DNA from: Amoebophrya sp. A120
Taxonomy: Eukaryota; Sar; Dinophyceae; Syndiniales; Amoebophryaceae
Length of the DNA stretch: 64,000 nucleotides
Direction: 5' to 3'
NCBI GenBank assembly: GCA_905178155.1
Contig: CAJINV010000009.1
Location: forward strand, 2,891,373 to 2,955,372
In this document: positions 45,501-49,371 of the stretch, in pieces
Layout: every line of letters begins with the position of its first letter
How positions within the stretch are numbered: the first letter of the stretch is position 1
Notes under the pieces: generated by a model
Seen by the model: only the letters and a program-made list of their open reading frames with translations
Told to the model about the DNA's origin: nothing
Databases searched by the model: none
Made by a program: the position numbers and the translations under genes

Positions 45501-47489
45501 CCAATGAAGGAAAACACATGTGAGTAGAGTGGGTTCTTGTGCATATCCGGTATGACGAAGCGTGTTCTTTGTCTTGCTTGGTATAATGCAACACAATGTA
45601 ACTGTCACGCTTTTTTCTTTGCATACACCCGTGCTTGTCCGTTCGATTTTTGAACTTCTCCGGCAAACCAGAGCCATCCCGCTCCCGGATCTGCTCGATG
45701 GTGAGTTTGGGTTTTTTCTTTCTCAAAAATTCCTTTTCCTGTCGGGCCAGCATCTTGTCCAAATCGACATCCGAAGATGAGGACGAGGTAGAAGCAGACG
45801 AAGAAGTTGGCCCAGCACCACGCGAAGCAGACGCGGTAGCAGCCGAGGGTCGTCGCGCTTTCGGCTTGGCCTTGGGGCGGCGGTTGGGTATGAGGCCGGT
45901 GTCCCATTTCGCGGCGACGACGTGATCCACAGCCGCGCGGCCCGCGCCGTCGTAGTACAGGAAGGGCTGGTCGTGGTCTACAGCCTCGCAATGATCTACT
46001 TCTCCCGCCTGGGGAACAGCTGCGACAACGGTGGCTTTTGTGTCGTGGCCGTGGTCCGCACCAACCGAAACATCTTTTTTTCCAACACAAGACGTTGATG
46101 CAATTTTTTCACCGCCAGCAGCTCCTGCGTCCACCTTGTTGTCCATGAAGCTGGCAGTCGTGTTGTCTGCGTTCTTCTTTCCCGTCTCAACATCTGCTCG
46201 GGTCTGCTCCTGCTTCGCCTTGTCTTTCCGATTTCGGGAGAGCGCAAGACGGATGCTGCTATTCGTAGAGGCAGAACAGGAGTGGCTATTCGACTGGCTG
46301 TATGCGTTGCAAAAGCTGCGTCGCGCTTTAGTTAGAAAAAGTGAACGTCGCATGACAATTTTTTTCGAAAGAAGAAAAGCAATTTCTCATGGCACATGTG
46401 CAGGTAAATAAGTTGTAGTATAGCTGTCATATGCAAAGCTAGCACTTCCAGACTTACACCAGTAAAACAATACTTTTGCAAAGGATAGGCCGCCTGTCGC
46501 CGTCCTTTGACGTCCGCGAGGACCATCTCCATTAGCAGCGTCTACAAGGTGTTGTCCCCTGGTGCCAGACGTTGAACAACCAGAATCGTTTTTCTGCAAG
46601 TTTTTACAACTCGACACACTCCGTCGCGCTTCAGATCGGTCGCGCTTCAGAGTGAAGACATAAGGTCTGCGGTGTAATTTCGACTGGGGCGATTCGTATT
46701 TTGGAACAGCGAAAGGATCACTGCTGTCGTTTTCCGCTTTCTTTTCCATCTCCTCCTGTTGCCGCACCCACTCAGCGAAGGAAGAGACCTGGAATTTTTC
46801 TTCCCCGCCGGGCGGGGGCGCGGTGTCATGGCTAGCAGCGGGTCGTGGAATGATTTCTTGGTTCTTTTCCATGGTCGTGCAGGAGGTCGCAGCTGAGCCG
46901 GTCGCGGAAGCAGAGCAACTGCTTTCTCCCGCCTGTTCCGCGTCTGCTGCGCGGAAGAGGATTAAGCAAAAAAGTCAGTGCTGACGTCAACGGCTTTGGC
47001 TTTCTCGATCACAGCTTGGCGACGTCACGACGCATGACAAACTTTGGCGAGCTTGCATGCTACGCAGCACGACACCATGTTTCATCACTTACACTTTCAG
47101 TGTTCCATCAAAAACGTCATCACACTACTTCTTTTTCCTGTGATAAAGAGCACGCGGGTAGGTGTATCATCGTCGTTGTCGTGTTGCGGGTGGACGCGTG
47201 CTGCAACTGGAACAGTTGACACCGATCCTGTTTCTTCTTTTCTGGAAGCAGCATTATCACGTGCAAGAACTGCTGGTTCCACAGTCGCTCCACTTGCTTT
47301 CGCGTTTATGTTCTCTTCAGCCGCCTCGTCGTGTTTATCTTGATCCACGACCAGTGCCTCGACGATTTCCGAGTGGACAAAGCGAAAGTTACTATCGTCG
47401 TCCCCAGCTGCATGAGGCTCATCTGCTACATCCTTCATAGTAGCAGCCTCGTCGTCCTCGTCGCACTCGGACGGGGATTTGATTTTCAT
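9573..47489 (-). CDS. Gene 3: giant disordered/coiled-coil protein split by 68 introner-like elements and two GT-AG introns
   Basis: The function is unknown. The start ATG at 47487-47489 directly follows an in-frame TGA; the stop is TGA at 9573-9575. Exons are the gaps between the elements listed below, plus the GT-AG introns at 30509-30707 and 34601-34766. Joined, they give one frame of about 4,650 codons without a stop. The N-terminal third is acidic and Ser/Ala-rich with Lys/Arg clusters and short ordered islands (KKPKLTIEQIRERDGSGL, KKLGIDIARVGGEIVPVTL). The middle has EAMRKRK/RSRGRD-type basic tracts, a His run, and coiled coil (30026-25700). A more globular island lies at 23362-22626. 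Residues encoded by 21805-14173 are strongly heptad-like. The C-terminus is Ser-rich. That it is one gene rather than several rests on frame continuity; transcript data are lacking. Confidence 0.72.
9727..10094. mobile_element. Introner-like element, family D, TSD ACCCG
   Basis: The left end is diverged (TTCCGAAATGAAGG, CTCCCCATCCCC) and the right arm GGGGAGGGGGGATTTTC is good. The TSD ACCCG is exact. Removal leads into TTAGSSTPPQ near the C-terminus of gene 3. Confidence 0.88.
10103..10241. mobile_element. Introner-like element, family B
   Basis: TATGAACTGCAAAAGTATCG pairs with CGATACTTTTGCACAGGATA. The flanks are CGGCC/CGCCC. Only 8 bp separate it from the element ending at 10094. The join reads VVVTTAGSS. 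Confidence 0.86.
10317..10578. mobile_element. Introner-like element, family A, TSD CTTGT
   Basis: TATGAAATGCATAAATGTCT pairs with a right end carrying CCATA. The TSD CTTGT is exact. Removal joins QNYKDNRIHV. Confidence 0.92.
10789..11125. mobile_element. Introner-like element, family C, diverged, TSD TTGAA
   Basis: The left end TATCCTAGTAAAGCAACAAC and right end TTTTTTTCTCACGATA are mutated. The TSD TTGAA is exact and removal joins ETRFKLWGDD in frame, which fixes the limits. Confidence 0.85.
11200..11680. mobile_element. Introner-like element, family E, containing a nested family F element
   Basis: The left end is TGTGCAAGAAAAAAACTGTG and the right end CATA at 11677-11680, after the nested copy. 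The outer flanks TCCGA/TCGGA match at 4 of 5. Only removal of the whole 11200-11680 unit gives the clean join LSINSELLEE. Confidence 0.78.
11456..11673. mobile_element. Family F element nested inside a family E element
   Basis: TATCGCACGAAAAAACTG and CAGTTTTTTCTTGCGATA bound it. The flanks GAGAA/GATCA match at only 3 of 5. It interrupts the right end of the host element 7 bp from its edge. Confidence 0.72.
11740..11887. mobile_element. Introner-like element, family B, TSD TCTTG
   Basis: TATAAAATGCAAAAGCATCG pairs with the standard CACAGGATA end. The TSD TCTTG is exact. Removal joins GVLLQETQEP. Confidence 0.93.
12065..12220. mobile_element. Introner-like element, family B
   Basis: The ends are TATGAACTGCAAAAGTAG and TACTTTTGCACAGGATA; flanks GTGCG/CTGCG. 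Removal joins ASDGAPGARP. Confidence 0.88.
12324..12602. mobile_element. Introner-like element, family C
   Basis: TATCCTGAGTAAAAACGTCC pairs with a right end mutated to TTTTTACTCAGAATA. The flanks are ATTCC/ACTCC. Removal joins DTTAGMLFPS. Confidence 0.87.
12720..12935. mobile_element. Decayed family B element
   Basis: TATCCGCTGCAAAAGTTG on the left and CATACTTTTGCAATCCATA on the right remain. The TSD is not preserved. Equal 5-base trimming still keeps the frame (SSSAG...NNGSN), linking the C-terminal exons to the rest of gene 3. Confidence 0.6.
13347..13495. mobile_element. Introner-like element, family B, TSD CAACC
   Basis: It starts TATCCTGTGCAAAAATATCG and ends CTTTTGCACAGGATA, a symmetrical pair. 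The TSD CAACC is exact. Removal joins SRGGLRNFTE. Confidence 0.94.
13567..13875. mobile_element. Introner-like element, family D, TSD CGCCT
   Basis: TATTGCAAGCAAAAATCCCC pairs with GGGGGGATATTTCCTTTTGATA-type sequence. The TSD CGCCT is exact. Removal joins DGAVQALKLS. Confidence 0.93.
13979..14172. mobile_element. Introner-like element, family B, diverged
   Basis: The left end TATCCTGTGCAAAAATACTC is intact; the right end is eroded to ACGACCCATA. The flanks are GCTAG/GCCAG. Removal joins SGRLAEASID. Confidence 0.8.
14274..14741. mobile_element. Introner-like element, family A, long and diverged (468 bp)
   Basis: TATGCATTGCAAATATGTCT and the right end TATTTGCATTCGATA bracket an enlarged interior. 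The flanks are CCGGT/TCGGT. Removal joins QLRSTGAALA. Confidence 0.78.
14940..15202. mobile_element. Introner-like element, family A, TSD CGAAC
   Basis: It has full TIRs (TATCAAATGCAAATATGC and ATATTTGCATTTGATA). The TSD CGAAC is exact. Removal joins ERAFAIEKET within the coiled coil. Confidence 0.95.
15278..15530. mobile_element. Introner-like element, family A, TSD CCTCC
   Basis: The left end is TATCAAATGC and the right end GCAATGCATA, so the outermost 10 bp of the two ends differ. The TSD CCTCC is exact. Removal joins ATERRLAQVA. Confidence 0.95.
16003..16080. repeat. Short tandem array of a GCGCGAGAGGGTG-type unit
   Basis: About six units of 13-15 bp vary only slightly (GGCGCGAGAGGGT, GGCGCGAAAGGGC). 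It lies inside the GC-rich insert. Confidence 0.8.
16140..16500. repeat. Array of CCACCTCT/AGAGGTGG inverted units
   Basis: Runs such as CGAGAGGTGG are followed by GGCCACCTCTCG, making many overlapping fold-backs. It is part of the insert in the giant element. Confidence 0.75.
16545..16925. repeat. Array of GGCCTTCGGGGG units
   Basis: About 25 units of 12-15 bp alternate between GGCCTTCGGGGG and GGTCTTCGGGGG, preceded by inverted CCCCCGAAGG units. The Pro-rich frames it produces on the minus strand are by-products. Confidence 0.85.
17560..19700. repeat. Long array of degenerate ~110-120 bp palindromic units
   Basis: Units are centred on GGGCCCAGGGCGCTGG, carry CTACATTCCAGCGC and its complement, and are separated by GCGCAGATGTTCGCT-type sequence. 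I count roughly 16-18 units. Each can fold; ORFs appear in every frame. Confidence 0.8.
21239..21489. mobile_element. Introner-like element, family A, TSD TTCCT
   Basis: The left end has a few changes (TGTCTGAGCCTAGAAG); the right end is intact. The TSD TTCCT is exact. Removal joins RLLQEKQKKA. Confidence 0.93.
21806..22069. mobile_element. Introner-like element, family A
   Basis: TATCAAATGTAAAAATGTCT pairs with GACATTTTTACAGTTGATA. The flanks GAAGT/CCAGT match at 3 of 5. Removal joins GEVLLAPPAA. Confidence 0.84.
22281..22625. mobile_element. Introner-like element, family D
   Basis: It starts TACTGCGAGGAAAAATCCCC and ends GGGGGGATTTTTCACTTTGATA-type. The flanks are GCGAC/GCAAC. Removal joins KAPVVAGEEL. 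Confidence 0.88.
22626..23362 (-). other. Gene 3 exons encoding a more globular segment
   Basis: These two exons, joined over the element at 22753-23171, encode a segment with mixed hydrophobic and polar residues (GPKKIHVEKFEPEKPGELH, RLAKQVVTNVAHLDHSFSE, FVNVRGLMGELLGSTAHD). It differs from the low-complexity surroundings and is the best probe for homology of gene 3. I do not recognise the fold. Confidence 0.55.
22753..23171. mobile_element. Introner-like element, family C (419 bp)
   Basis: TATTCTGGGGAAAAACGTCC pairs with GGACGTTTTTGCTCAGGATA. The flanks GGCCT/AGCCC match at 3 of 5. Removal joins GHKTKAGLFV. Confidence 0.85.
23363..23628. mobile_element. Introner-like element, family A, TSD GAGGA
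   Basis: TATCAACTGCAAATATGTCT pairs with a GCAATGCATA end. The TSD GAGGA is exact. Removal joins SEDLLLSGPK. Confidence 0.95.
23693..23860. mobile_element. Introner-like element, family B, diverged, TSD AAAAC
   Basis: TATGCATTGCAAATTGTATC is clear; the right end is eroded to TTGCCCGATGCATA. The TSD AAAAC is exact. Removal joins NRARFFSPTS. Confidence 0.87.
23920..24176. mobile_element. Introner-like element, family A, TSD CAGGC
   Basis: TATCAAATGCAAAAATGTCT is on the left and GCAATCCATA on the right. The TSD CAGGC is exact. Removal joins VSPVVALSKD. Confidence 0.95.
24409..24670. mobile_element. Introner-like element, family A, TSD GGAGA
   Basis: Close kin of the copies at 25431 and, inverted, 29765 and 41901. 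The TSD GGAGA is exact. Removal joins SPSSPGTALG. Confidence 0.95.
24738..24947. mobile_element. Introner-like element, family E, TSD TGCAG
   Basis: TATCCAAGAAAAAAACTGTG pairs with CAGTTTTTTTCTTGCATA. The TSD TGCAG is exact. Removal joins SPGAAALRVK. Confidence 0.95.
25068..25325. mobile_element. Introner-like element, family A, TSD ATTCG
   Basis: The left end TATCAAATGCAAACACGTCT has two changes; the right end is GCAATGGATA. The TSD ATTCG is exact. Removal joins KLRIAPLQED. Confidence 0.95.
25431..25699. mobile_element. Introner-like element, family A, TSD CCGCC
   Basis: It begins CATC instead of TATC. The TSD CCGCC is exact. Its interior is the reverse complement of the copy at 29765-30026. 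Removal joins LPPADSPDHV. Confidence 0.94.
25738..26015. mobile_element. Introner-like element, family C, TSD GCAGC
   Basis: TATCCTGAGCAAAAATGTCC pairs with GGAATGTTTTTACATAGGATA-type. The TSD GCAGC is exact. Removal joins LSELQSIRAV. Confidence 0.93.
26587..26868. repeat. Three tandem copies of a 92-bp GC-rich unit
   Basis: The unit contains CGGGGCGGACAGCGTCCGCC, itself a short palindrome, and CACCAGGCGCGCGCAT. Copies differ by only a few bases, so the expansion is recent. Confidence 0.9.
27357..27456. repeat. 13-bp minisatellite GGTCACCTGTCAA
   Basis: About eight head-to-tail copies; the outer ones carry single substitutions (TGTCGA, TGTCCA, AGTCACC). Confidence 0.92.
27603..27858. mobile_element. 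Introner-like element, family H
   Basis: The left end has CTCAAGCGTTACAATAG and the right end TAACGTTTGAGCAGGTCATA. The flanks are CAGGA/CAGCA. Removal joins SRLLQEELKT. The only other copy is at 43812. Confidence 0.88.
28018..28177. mobile_element. Introner-like element, family B
   Basis: TATGCATTGCCAAAGTATCG pairs with TACTTTTGCACAGGATA; flanks TCTTT/TTTTT. Removal joins EEWKDQMRQK. Confidence 0.88.
28212..28370. mobile_element. Introner-like element, family B, TSD CAGCT
   Basis: TATGAACTGCAAAAGTATCG pairs with CTTTTGCACAGGATA. The TSD CAGCT is exact. Only a 34-bp exon separates it from the previous element. Removal joins HNMELNLKRD. Confidence 0.94.
28433..28674. mobile_element. Introner-like element, family A, TSD CTTCA
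   Basis: The left end is mutated (AATCGAGTGCAAATATGTCT) and shortened; the right end is normal. The TSD CTTCA is exact. Removal joins NEDLKHQLHN. Confidence 0.92.
28730..28994. mobile_element. Introner-like element, family A, TSD TCTCC
   Basis: TATCAACTGTAAAATGTCTG pairs with CATTTTTGCAGTTGATA. The TSD TCTCC is exact. Removal joins YLKEIALSNL. Confidence 0.95.
29265..29460. mobile_element. Introner-like element, family G, TSD ATCTC
   Basis: AAAAAAGTGTTACAGTTACA on the left is matched by TGTAACTGTAACACTTTTTT on the right. The TSD ATCTC is exact. Removal joins ARSGDHRSAS. Confidence 0.95.
29765..30026. mobile_element. Introner-like element, family A, inverted relative to 25431, TSD GGCGG
   Basis: The interior (for example GGGAGGGAGTTTCTCATGCA) is the reverse complement of the copy at 25431-25699. 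The TSD GGCGG is exact. Removal joins LAYRRRARDK. Confidence 0.95.
30124..30445. mobile_element. Introner-like element, family D, TSD GGAGT
   Basis: TATTGCAAGGAAAAATCCCC pairs with CTTTTTTCACTTTGATA. The TSD GGAGT is exact. Removal joins SLSSTPILTS. Confidence 0.94.
30509..30707 (-). other. Ordinary GT-AG intron in gene 3
   Basis: On the minus strand GCAAA|GTACTTCATT begins it and ATGCAAATCAG|ACTCGCC ends it (199 nt). The join MKREKAKLAPRSPEL is in frame. It has no TIR or TSD. Its interior shows vague family A traces, so it may descend from an old element. Confidence 0.7.
31005..31138. mobile_element. Introner-like element, family B, TSD GGTCC
   Basis: The shortest intact family B copy (134 bp). 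The TSD GGTCC is exact. Removal joins QLSDLMRGNK. Confidence 0.95.
31466..31767. mobile_element. Introner-like element, family A, TSD GCCGA
   Basis: TATGCAGTGCCAATATGTCT pairs with a diverged right end TCTTTGCAATGGATA. The TSD GCCGA is exact. Removal joins LTQLGDRSPQ. Confidence 0.93.
32099..32489. mobile_element. Decayed family D element
   Basis: CATAATGAAAAATCCAACCT on the left and TTACTTATTTTTCCCTCGCG...GATA on the right remain. Flanks match poorly (AGCAT/AAGAA). Five-base trimming keeps the frame (KKDSCSTASSS). Confidence 0.65.
32755..32972. mobile_element. Introner-like element, family E, TSD AGCTC
   Basis: TATCCAGGAAAAAAACTGTG pairs with CAGTTTTTTTCTTGCATA. The TSD AGCTC is exact. Removal joins YQEELAKANR. 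Confidence 0.95.
33413..33603. mobile_element. Introner-like element, family B, TSD TCCAG
   Basis: TATCCTGTGCAAAAGTATCG pairs with CGATACTTTTGCAAGAATGCATA-type. The TSD TCCAG is exact. Removal joins KRDLLDEEYG. Confidence 0.94.
33700..33921. mobile_element. Introner-like element, family K, TSD TTCTC
   Basis: GCACAACTACCCCTCCCCCT on the left is mirrored by GGGGGAGTTGTGCACTTTCATA-type on the right. The TSD TTCTC is exact. Removal joins TSAQRKPLFR. Confidence 0.92.
34209..34355. mobile_element. Introner-like element, family B, TSD CTTCT
   Basis: TATGAACTGCAAAAGTATCG pairs with ACTTTTGCACAGGATA. The TSD CTTCT is exact. Removal joins SPRQKHEAFE. Confidence 0.95.
34601..34766 (-). other. Ordinary GT-AG intron in gene 3
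   Basis: On the minus strand GAGGTG|GTACGCAATAC starts it and CAATTTGTAAG|TGGGTTCG ends it (166 nt). The join GRGVGSGNKH is in frame. No TIR. A donor three bases earlier would also be in frame. Confidence 0.68.
34767..36175 (-). other. Longest uninterrupted exon of gene 3 (1.4 kb)
   Basis: It encodes about 470 residues of Ser/Lys/Glu-rich sequence with a predicted helical stretch (KDLLHHYEMNKEKEEQAEE, TKFTEQEVRDRRREAIAKGG) and a Gly/Ala-rich end. No element has inserted here although the gene averages one per few hundred coding bases elsewhere. Confidence 0.7.
36176..36496. mobile_element. Introner-like element, family D, TSD CGGTA
   Basis: TATTGAAAGGAAAAACTCCC pairs with GGGATTTTTCCTTTTGATA. 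The TSD CGGTA is exact. Removal joins KKSRTGNLVE. Confidence 0.95.
37010..37300. mobile_element. Introner-like element, family C, TSD GCCGG
   Basis: TATCCTGAGTAAAAACGTAC pairs with GTACGTTTTTACTCAGGATA over a 20-bp perfect inverted repeat. The TSD GCCGG is exact. Removal joins QQQAGFLPDK. Confidence 0.95.
37335..37556. mobile_element. Introner-like element, family E, TSD GCTTG
   Basis: The left end has TGTCCAAGACAAAAACTGTG; the right end CAGTTTTTTTCTTGCATA is intact. The TSD GCTTG is exact. Removal joins PDESKPADDY. Confidence 0.94.
37634..37918. mobile_element. Introner-like element, family C
   Basis: TATCGTGTGTAAAAATGTCC pairs with GGCGTTTTTACAAATGATA. The flanks TTGCG/CTGCA match at 3 of 5. 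Removal joins GKKVANKSDF. Confidence 0.85.
37987..38249. mobile_element. Introner-like element, family A, TSD CGTCG
   Basis: TATCAAATGTATAAAATGTC is on the left and GCAATCCATA on the right. The TSD CGTCG is exact. Removal joins VSLHDEMRTI. Confidence 0.95.
38454..38715. mobile_element. Introner-like element, family A, TSD CCCAC
   Basis: TATCAAATGTAAAAGTGTCT is on the left and GCAATCCATA on the right. The TSD CCCAC is exact. Removal joins QQGRGDEARE. Confidence 0.95.
38774..39027. mobile_element. Introner-like element, family A, TSD GGTCT
   Basis: TATGCATTGCAAATATGTCT is on the left and GCATTTGATA on the right. The TSD GGTCT is exact. Removal joins EKARDRVSSN. Confidence 0.95.
39410..39730. 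mobile_element. Introner-like element, family D, TSD TCCAG
   Basis: TATCAAAAGGAAAAATCCCC pairs with GGGGATTTTTCCTTGCGATA. The TSD TCCAG is exact. Removal joins QIALEEFATG. Confidence 0.95.
39816..39968. mobile_element. Introner-like element, family B
   Basis: TATGAATTGCATAAGTTG pairs with TACTTTTGCACAGGATA. The flanks CGTTA/CGTGC match at 3 of 5. The frame is kept (LLSP to TPPAL). Confidence 0.85.
40176..40431. mobile_element. Introner-like element, family A
   Basis: TATCAAATGCAAATATGTCT is on the left and CAATCCATA on the right; flanks TTGTG/TTGTA. Removal joins SRTAAHNQHP. Confidence 0.9.
40505..40789. mobile_element. Introner-like element, family C, TSD TTCTG
   Basis: TATCCTGTGTAAAAACATCC pairs with GACGTTTTTACTCAGGATA. 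The TSD TTCTG is exact. Removal joins SGSSERSILS. Confidence 0.95.
40790..41900 (-). other. Second-longest exon of gene 3 (1.1 kb)
   Basis: It encodes about 370 residues: an acidic start (ATASDEDERRR), a Glu/Lys/Gln-rich helical segment (DELSMLQQMKARKEAQRQKD, with an imperfect internal repeat FAMLQAMKQKK) and KTVEREREI-like charge patterns. An Ala run lies near 41430. Confidence 0.7.
41901..42165. mobile_element. Introner-like element, family A, TSD CTGCT
   Basis: Same orientation as the 29765 copy and nearly identical inside. The TSD CTGCT is exact. Removal joins NPRADHMATA. Confidence 0.95.
42399..42733. mobile_element. Introner-like element, family D, TSD TACGT
   Basis: TATCGTAAGGAAAAATCCCC pairs with GGGATTTTTCCTTTCGATA. 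The TSD TACGT is exact. Removal joins GREGRSDSSS. Confidence 0.95.
42776..43058. mobile_element. Introner-like element, family C, TSD CATTC
   Basis: The left end is mutated (TTTCCTAAGGAAAAACGTTC). The TSD CATTC is exact. Removal joins RRERMEEIFI. Confidence 0.92.
43156..43367. mobile_element. Introner-like element, family F, TSD TCTTC
   Basis: TATCGCAAGAAAAAACTGTT pairs with AACACTTTTTTCCTGTGATA. The TSD TCTTC is exact. Removal joins TKARKSTQRD. Confidence 0.95.
43440..43755. mobile_element. Introner-like element, family A, diverged
   Basis: TATCAAATGCAAACTGGTCC is on the left and TTTCCAAACCCAAAGACA...GCATA on the right. The flanks AGGTG/AGTTC match at 3 of 5. Removal joins TRPAPSNRTN. Confidence 0.78.
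43812..44063. mobile_element. Introner-like element, family H, TSD CAGCA
   Basis: TATGACTTGCTCAAACGTTA is on the left and the inverse ACACCTGAGCGGGTTATA on the right. The TSD CAGCA is exact. Removal joins TRRMLLPDEL. It is the inverted relative of the copy at 27603. Confidence 0.93.
44390..44578. mobile_element. Introner-like element, family A, short and diverged
   Basis: ATCAATATGTCCTCTGGTCG on the left and ATATATTTGCAATGCGTA on the right survive. The flanks ACCCC/ACCAC (4 of 5) give the only in-frame join, LAGGGGSASS. Confidence 0.68.
44736..44891. mobile_element. Introner-like element, family B
   Basis: TATGCATTGCAAAAGTATCG pairs with TACTTTTGCACAGGATA; flanks TCTTC/GCTTC. Removal joins VTGMKKLGID. 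Confidence 0.9.
44934..45140. mobile_element. Introner-like element, family F, TSD TTGTT
   Basis: TATCGCAAGAAAAAACTGTT pairs with AACAGTTTTTTCGTGGGATA. The TSD TTGTT is exact. Removal joins AKLKQAEKEA. Confidence 0.95.
45158..45322. mobile_element. Introner-like element, family K-related
   Basis: AATCCGAGTGCAAAAAACCC is on the left and GGGGAAGGGCAAGAAGTTGT...CATA on the right. The flanks are CGCCG/CGCCT. It sits 17 bp from the previous element. Removal joins HDLEAKLKQA. Confidence 0.75.
45444..45625. mobile_element. Introner-like element, family G
   Basis: CGAAAAAAATGTTACAG is on the left and TAACTGTCACGCTTTTTTCT on the right. The flanks ATCCC/CACCC match at 3 of 5. Removal joins TDKHGMYEKP. 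Confidence 0.83.
46301..46487. mobile_element. Introner-like element, family B, diverged
   Basis: TATGCGTTGCAAAAGCTGCG pairs with ATACTTTTGCAAAGGATA; flanks GGCTG/GGCCG. Removal joins TATGSQSNSH. Confidence 0.85.
46960..47145. mobile_element. Introner-like element, family F-like, TSD AAGAG
   Basis: The left end is degenerate (GATTAAGCAAAAAAGTCAGT); the right end TTTTTCCTGTGATA matches family F. The TSD AAGAG is exact. Removal joins PTRVLFRAAD and connects the first exon of gene 3. Confidence 0.82.
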
Positions 47490-47530
47490 TCATGATCTCA
47501 ATGTTTTATATATACCACTGCCCTGCAGCT
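47490..47530 (-). promoter_or_regulatory. Possible core promoter / 5' leader of gene 3
   Basis: A TATATATAAAAC-like stretch (minus strand) lies about 13-25 bp upstream of the start codon. It is too close to the ATG for a classical TATA box unless the leader is very short, and dinoflagellates rarely use TATA boxes, so this is weak. Confidence 0.2.
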
Positions 47531-48909
47531 GCAGCAGTGTAGCGCTTTCGCTGCTTGTTCGATTAGGAAGACCTTTTTAAGTACTTAGTACCAGATATTC
47601 GACCAATACAAACGGGCCCGATTTATAATACGGACGGAGAAGTAAAAGGCGGCTGGTGACCGATGCAGTCTCTCTTTTTTGTCAACATCTAGTACAACTT
47701 CACCCAGCACAACCCGTTTCAACTTATTCCTGCCTCATCTTGAACCAGCACGGCTCGGTGCGGGGGATGACACGAGTTTTCATATTTGGTTTTGATGCGG
47801 CGAGCATTAGCAGCCGCCCCGCAAGTTCTTGTAGTTGCAACGGCGAAGGGAAGAATCTCAGTTGTTTCATGATCTCTCCGATCTCTGTCTATCGATCTTC
47901 CGCATCACGACCAGATCTTCCGGTCACGGCGTCAGACTTCTGGTCGTTCTCTAGTACTATCTCTGCCACATGCATTGAATATAACAAGCGTCTCTTCACT
48001 CATCATGCGCCGGCTGCAAAGAAACCACAGAGTTGTCAGAAGACAAAGACTACATCTTCACGCCAGTAAAACAATTGCTATCGCCCGCCCGGAAAGTTGT
48101 TAGTCGCAGTCTTTACCAGTTGTATTCAATGCGTACACAGTCTTACTTATATTGTTTTCGTTTCTTCAAATCATCGGGTCACATCATCAAAATCTCAGTT
48201 ATGCTTATGCACATGATCGTCTGTGGTTCGTCCTAAAACTGTAGAGCAGATATGAAAAGAAAAAGCTTCGTCCTCACAGTCATACATTCATTACTTTGCA
48301 GGTTTTGCATGACAAAATTTTCGCGCCGCAGCGCAGCTTTTTCTTTTCGTGCACAATCACAAGCCAAATCGCGTATGAAAGACTGTGAAGATGCATTCTG
48401 CTTAAGCATGACAGGAGGTAGGTCTAATTTTGTATTCTGCATAAATGCGCATGAGTCGTGATCGTGACGAACTTTTTTTACTCGATAGTAGAAGAAATTC
48501 CTTCAATGAAATCCGGCATCAAGGAAGTCGGCAGTCGCGCTTATTAGTCCGGAAGGCTGCAAGTGGAGCGGTTTGGTCAAAAGAAACAGGGTATCCTACA
48601 GAAAAGGACACCCGTACCACAAGAAACTACTGGTAATTGTGTTTCTGAATTGCTGTAGTCAGCACCAAAAACTCTGTTGCAAAAATGCAGAGACCAAAGA
48701 ATCGGGGGAATTTTATTCTGTCATGCAGGCTCAACGCAGCTTGCAATGCTACCTAGCGACTAGAGGGCGACCAAAAAATAGTTTGTCATGCCAAGCACAA
48801 GCAGCCGAAAGCAGTTTTCTTGCATAGTTGGAATCTCCCTAAGGTAAAAACCGCAACACAAATTTCGTTGTTTCTAAAGTATTTGTGCACTTTTCTGTCT
48901 TGGATACAG
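47531..48909. other. Interval with no assignable gene
   Basis: Contains scattered GCATGACA/TTGTCATGC motifs typical of element interiors (near 48300-48320, 48720-48790) but no paired ends, so these may be relics. The open frames of 60-137 codons show no supporting structure. Confidence 0.35.
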
Positions 48910-49053
48910 GGTCCCAAAGGTGAATCATTCGCCTGGATTCTGGACTTGAATTCTCTTGAAACCCACACTCCCACGCAAGCCCCGTCCGGATCTAGGGATT
49001 GCTATTCGTACTGGCAAGAAGGCAACATCAGTGGAAACGTTGTAGTCGTAGTT
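48910..49053 (+). CDS. Candidate single exon on the plus strand (48 codons)
   Basis: A pyrimidine-containing tract ending CTTGGATACAG precedes the interval, and GTAAGTACC follows it, so it is bounded by good GT-AG-type splice sites. It encodes GPKGESFAWILDLNSLE, then a polar segment, then YWQEGNISGNVVVVV in phase 0. It would be the only plus-strand coding exon seen here. Partners were not identified, so the gene as a whole cannot be drawn. It could be chance. Confidence 0.3.
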
Positions 49054-49307
49054 GTAAGTACCTGGTGCAACTTCCAATACTGCAAAAAGTAGCGCTTGCG
49101 CTAGAATTTAATTTTCGTCGTGCTAGTAGTAAAAAAAATCAACTATATATCGTCTTTTCGATTTGTTCGTTTCGTCAGTCAACATCAAACTTCTTCCTCC
49201 CAAGAATTATAGTGCTCGTCTTTATTGTTTCTAAGTGAAAATTTTTGAAGATGAGCACTGGTCGCGTTTTCTGTCCAGAAGAGCGTGAAGTCGAGATATT
49301 ACAGGTT

Positions 49308-49371
49308 TGCGGCCATTTAAAGATGAACTACAGCATCTACTACCACCGCGCCTAATTTTCATCACCACCTG
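49308..49371. repeat. Direct repeat copy 1 flanking the C2H2-like gene
   Basis: TGCGGCCATTTAAAGATGAA and CTAATTTTCATCACCACCTG occur here and again at 49737-49788. The spacer between the two blocks differs (18 versus 4 bp). Copy 1 covers the C-terminal codons of the zinc-finger frame. Confidence 0.85.

Noticed and set aside
47656-48069. 137-codon plus-strand frame
   Set aside because: Ser/Thr/Arg-rich without motif, no flanking splice or element signals; it could be chance.
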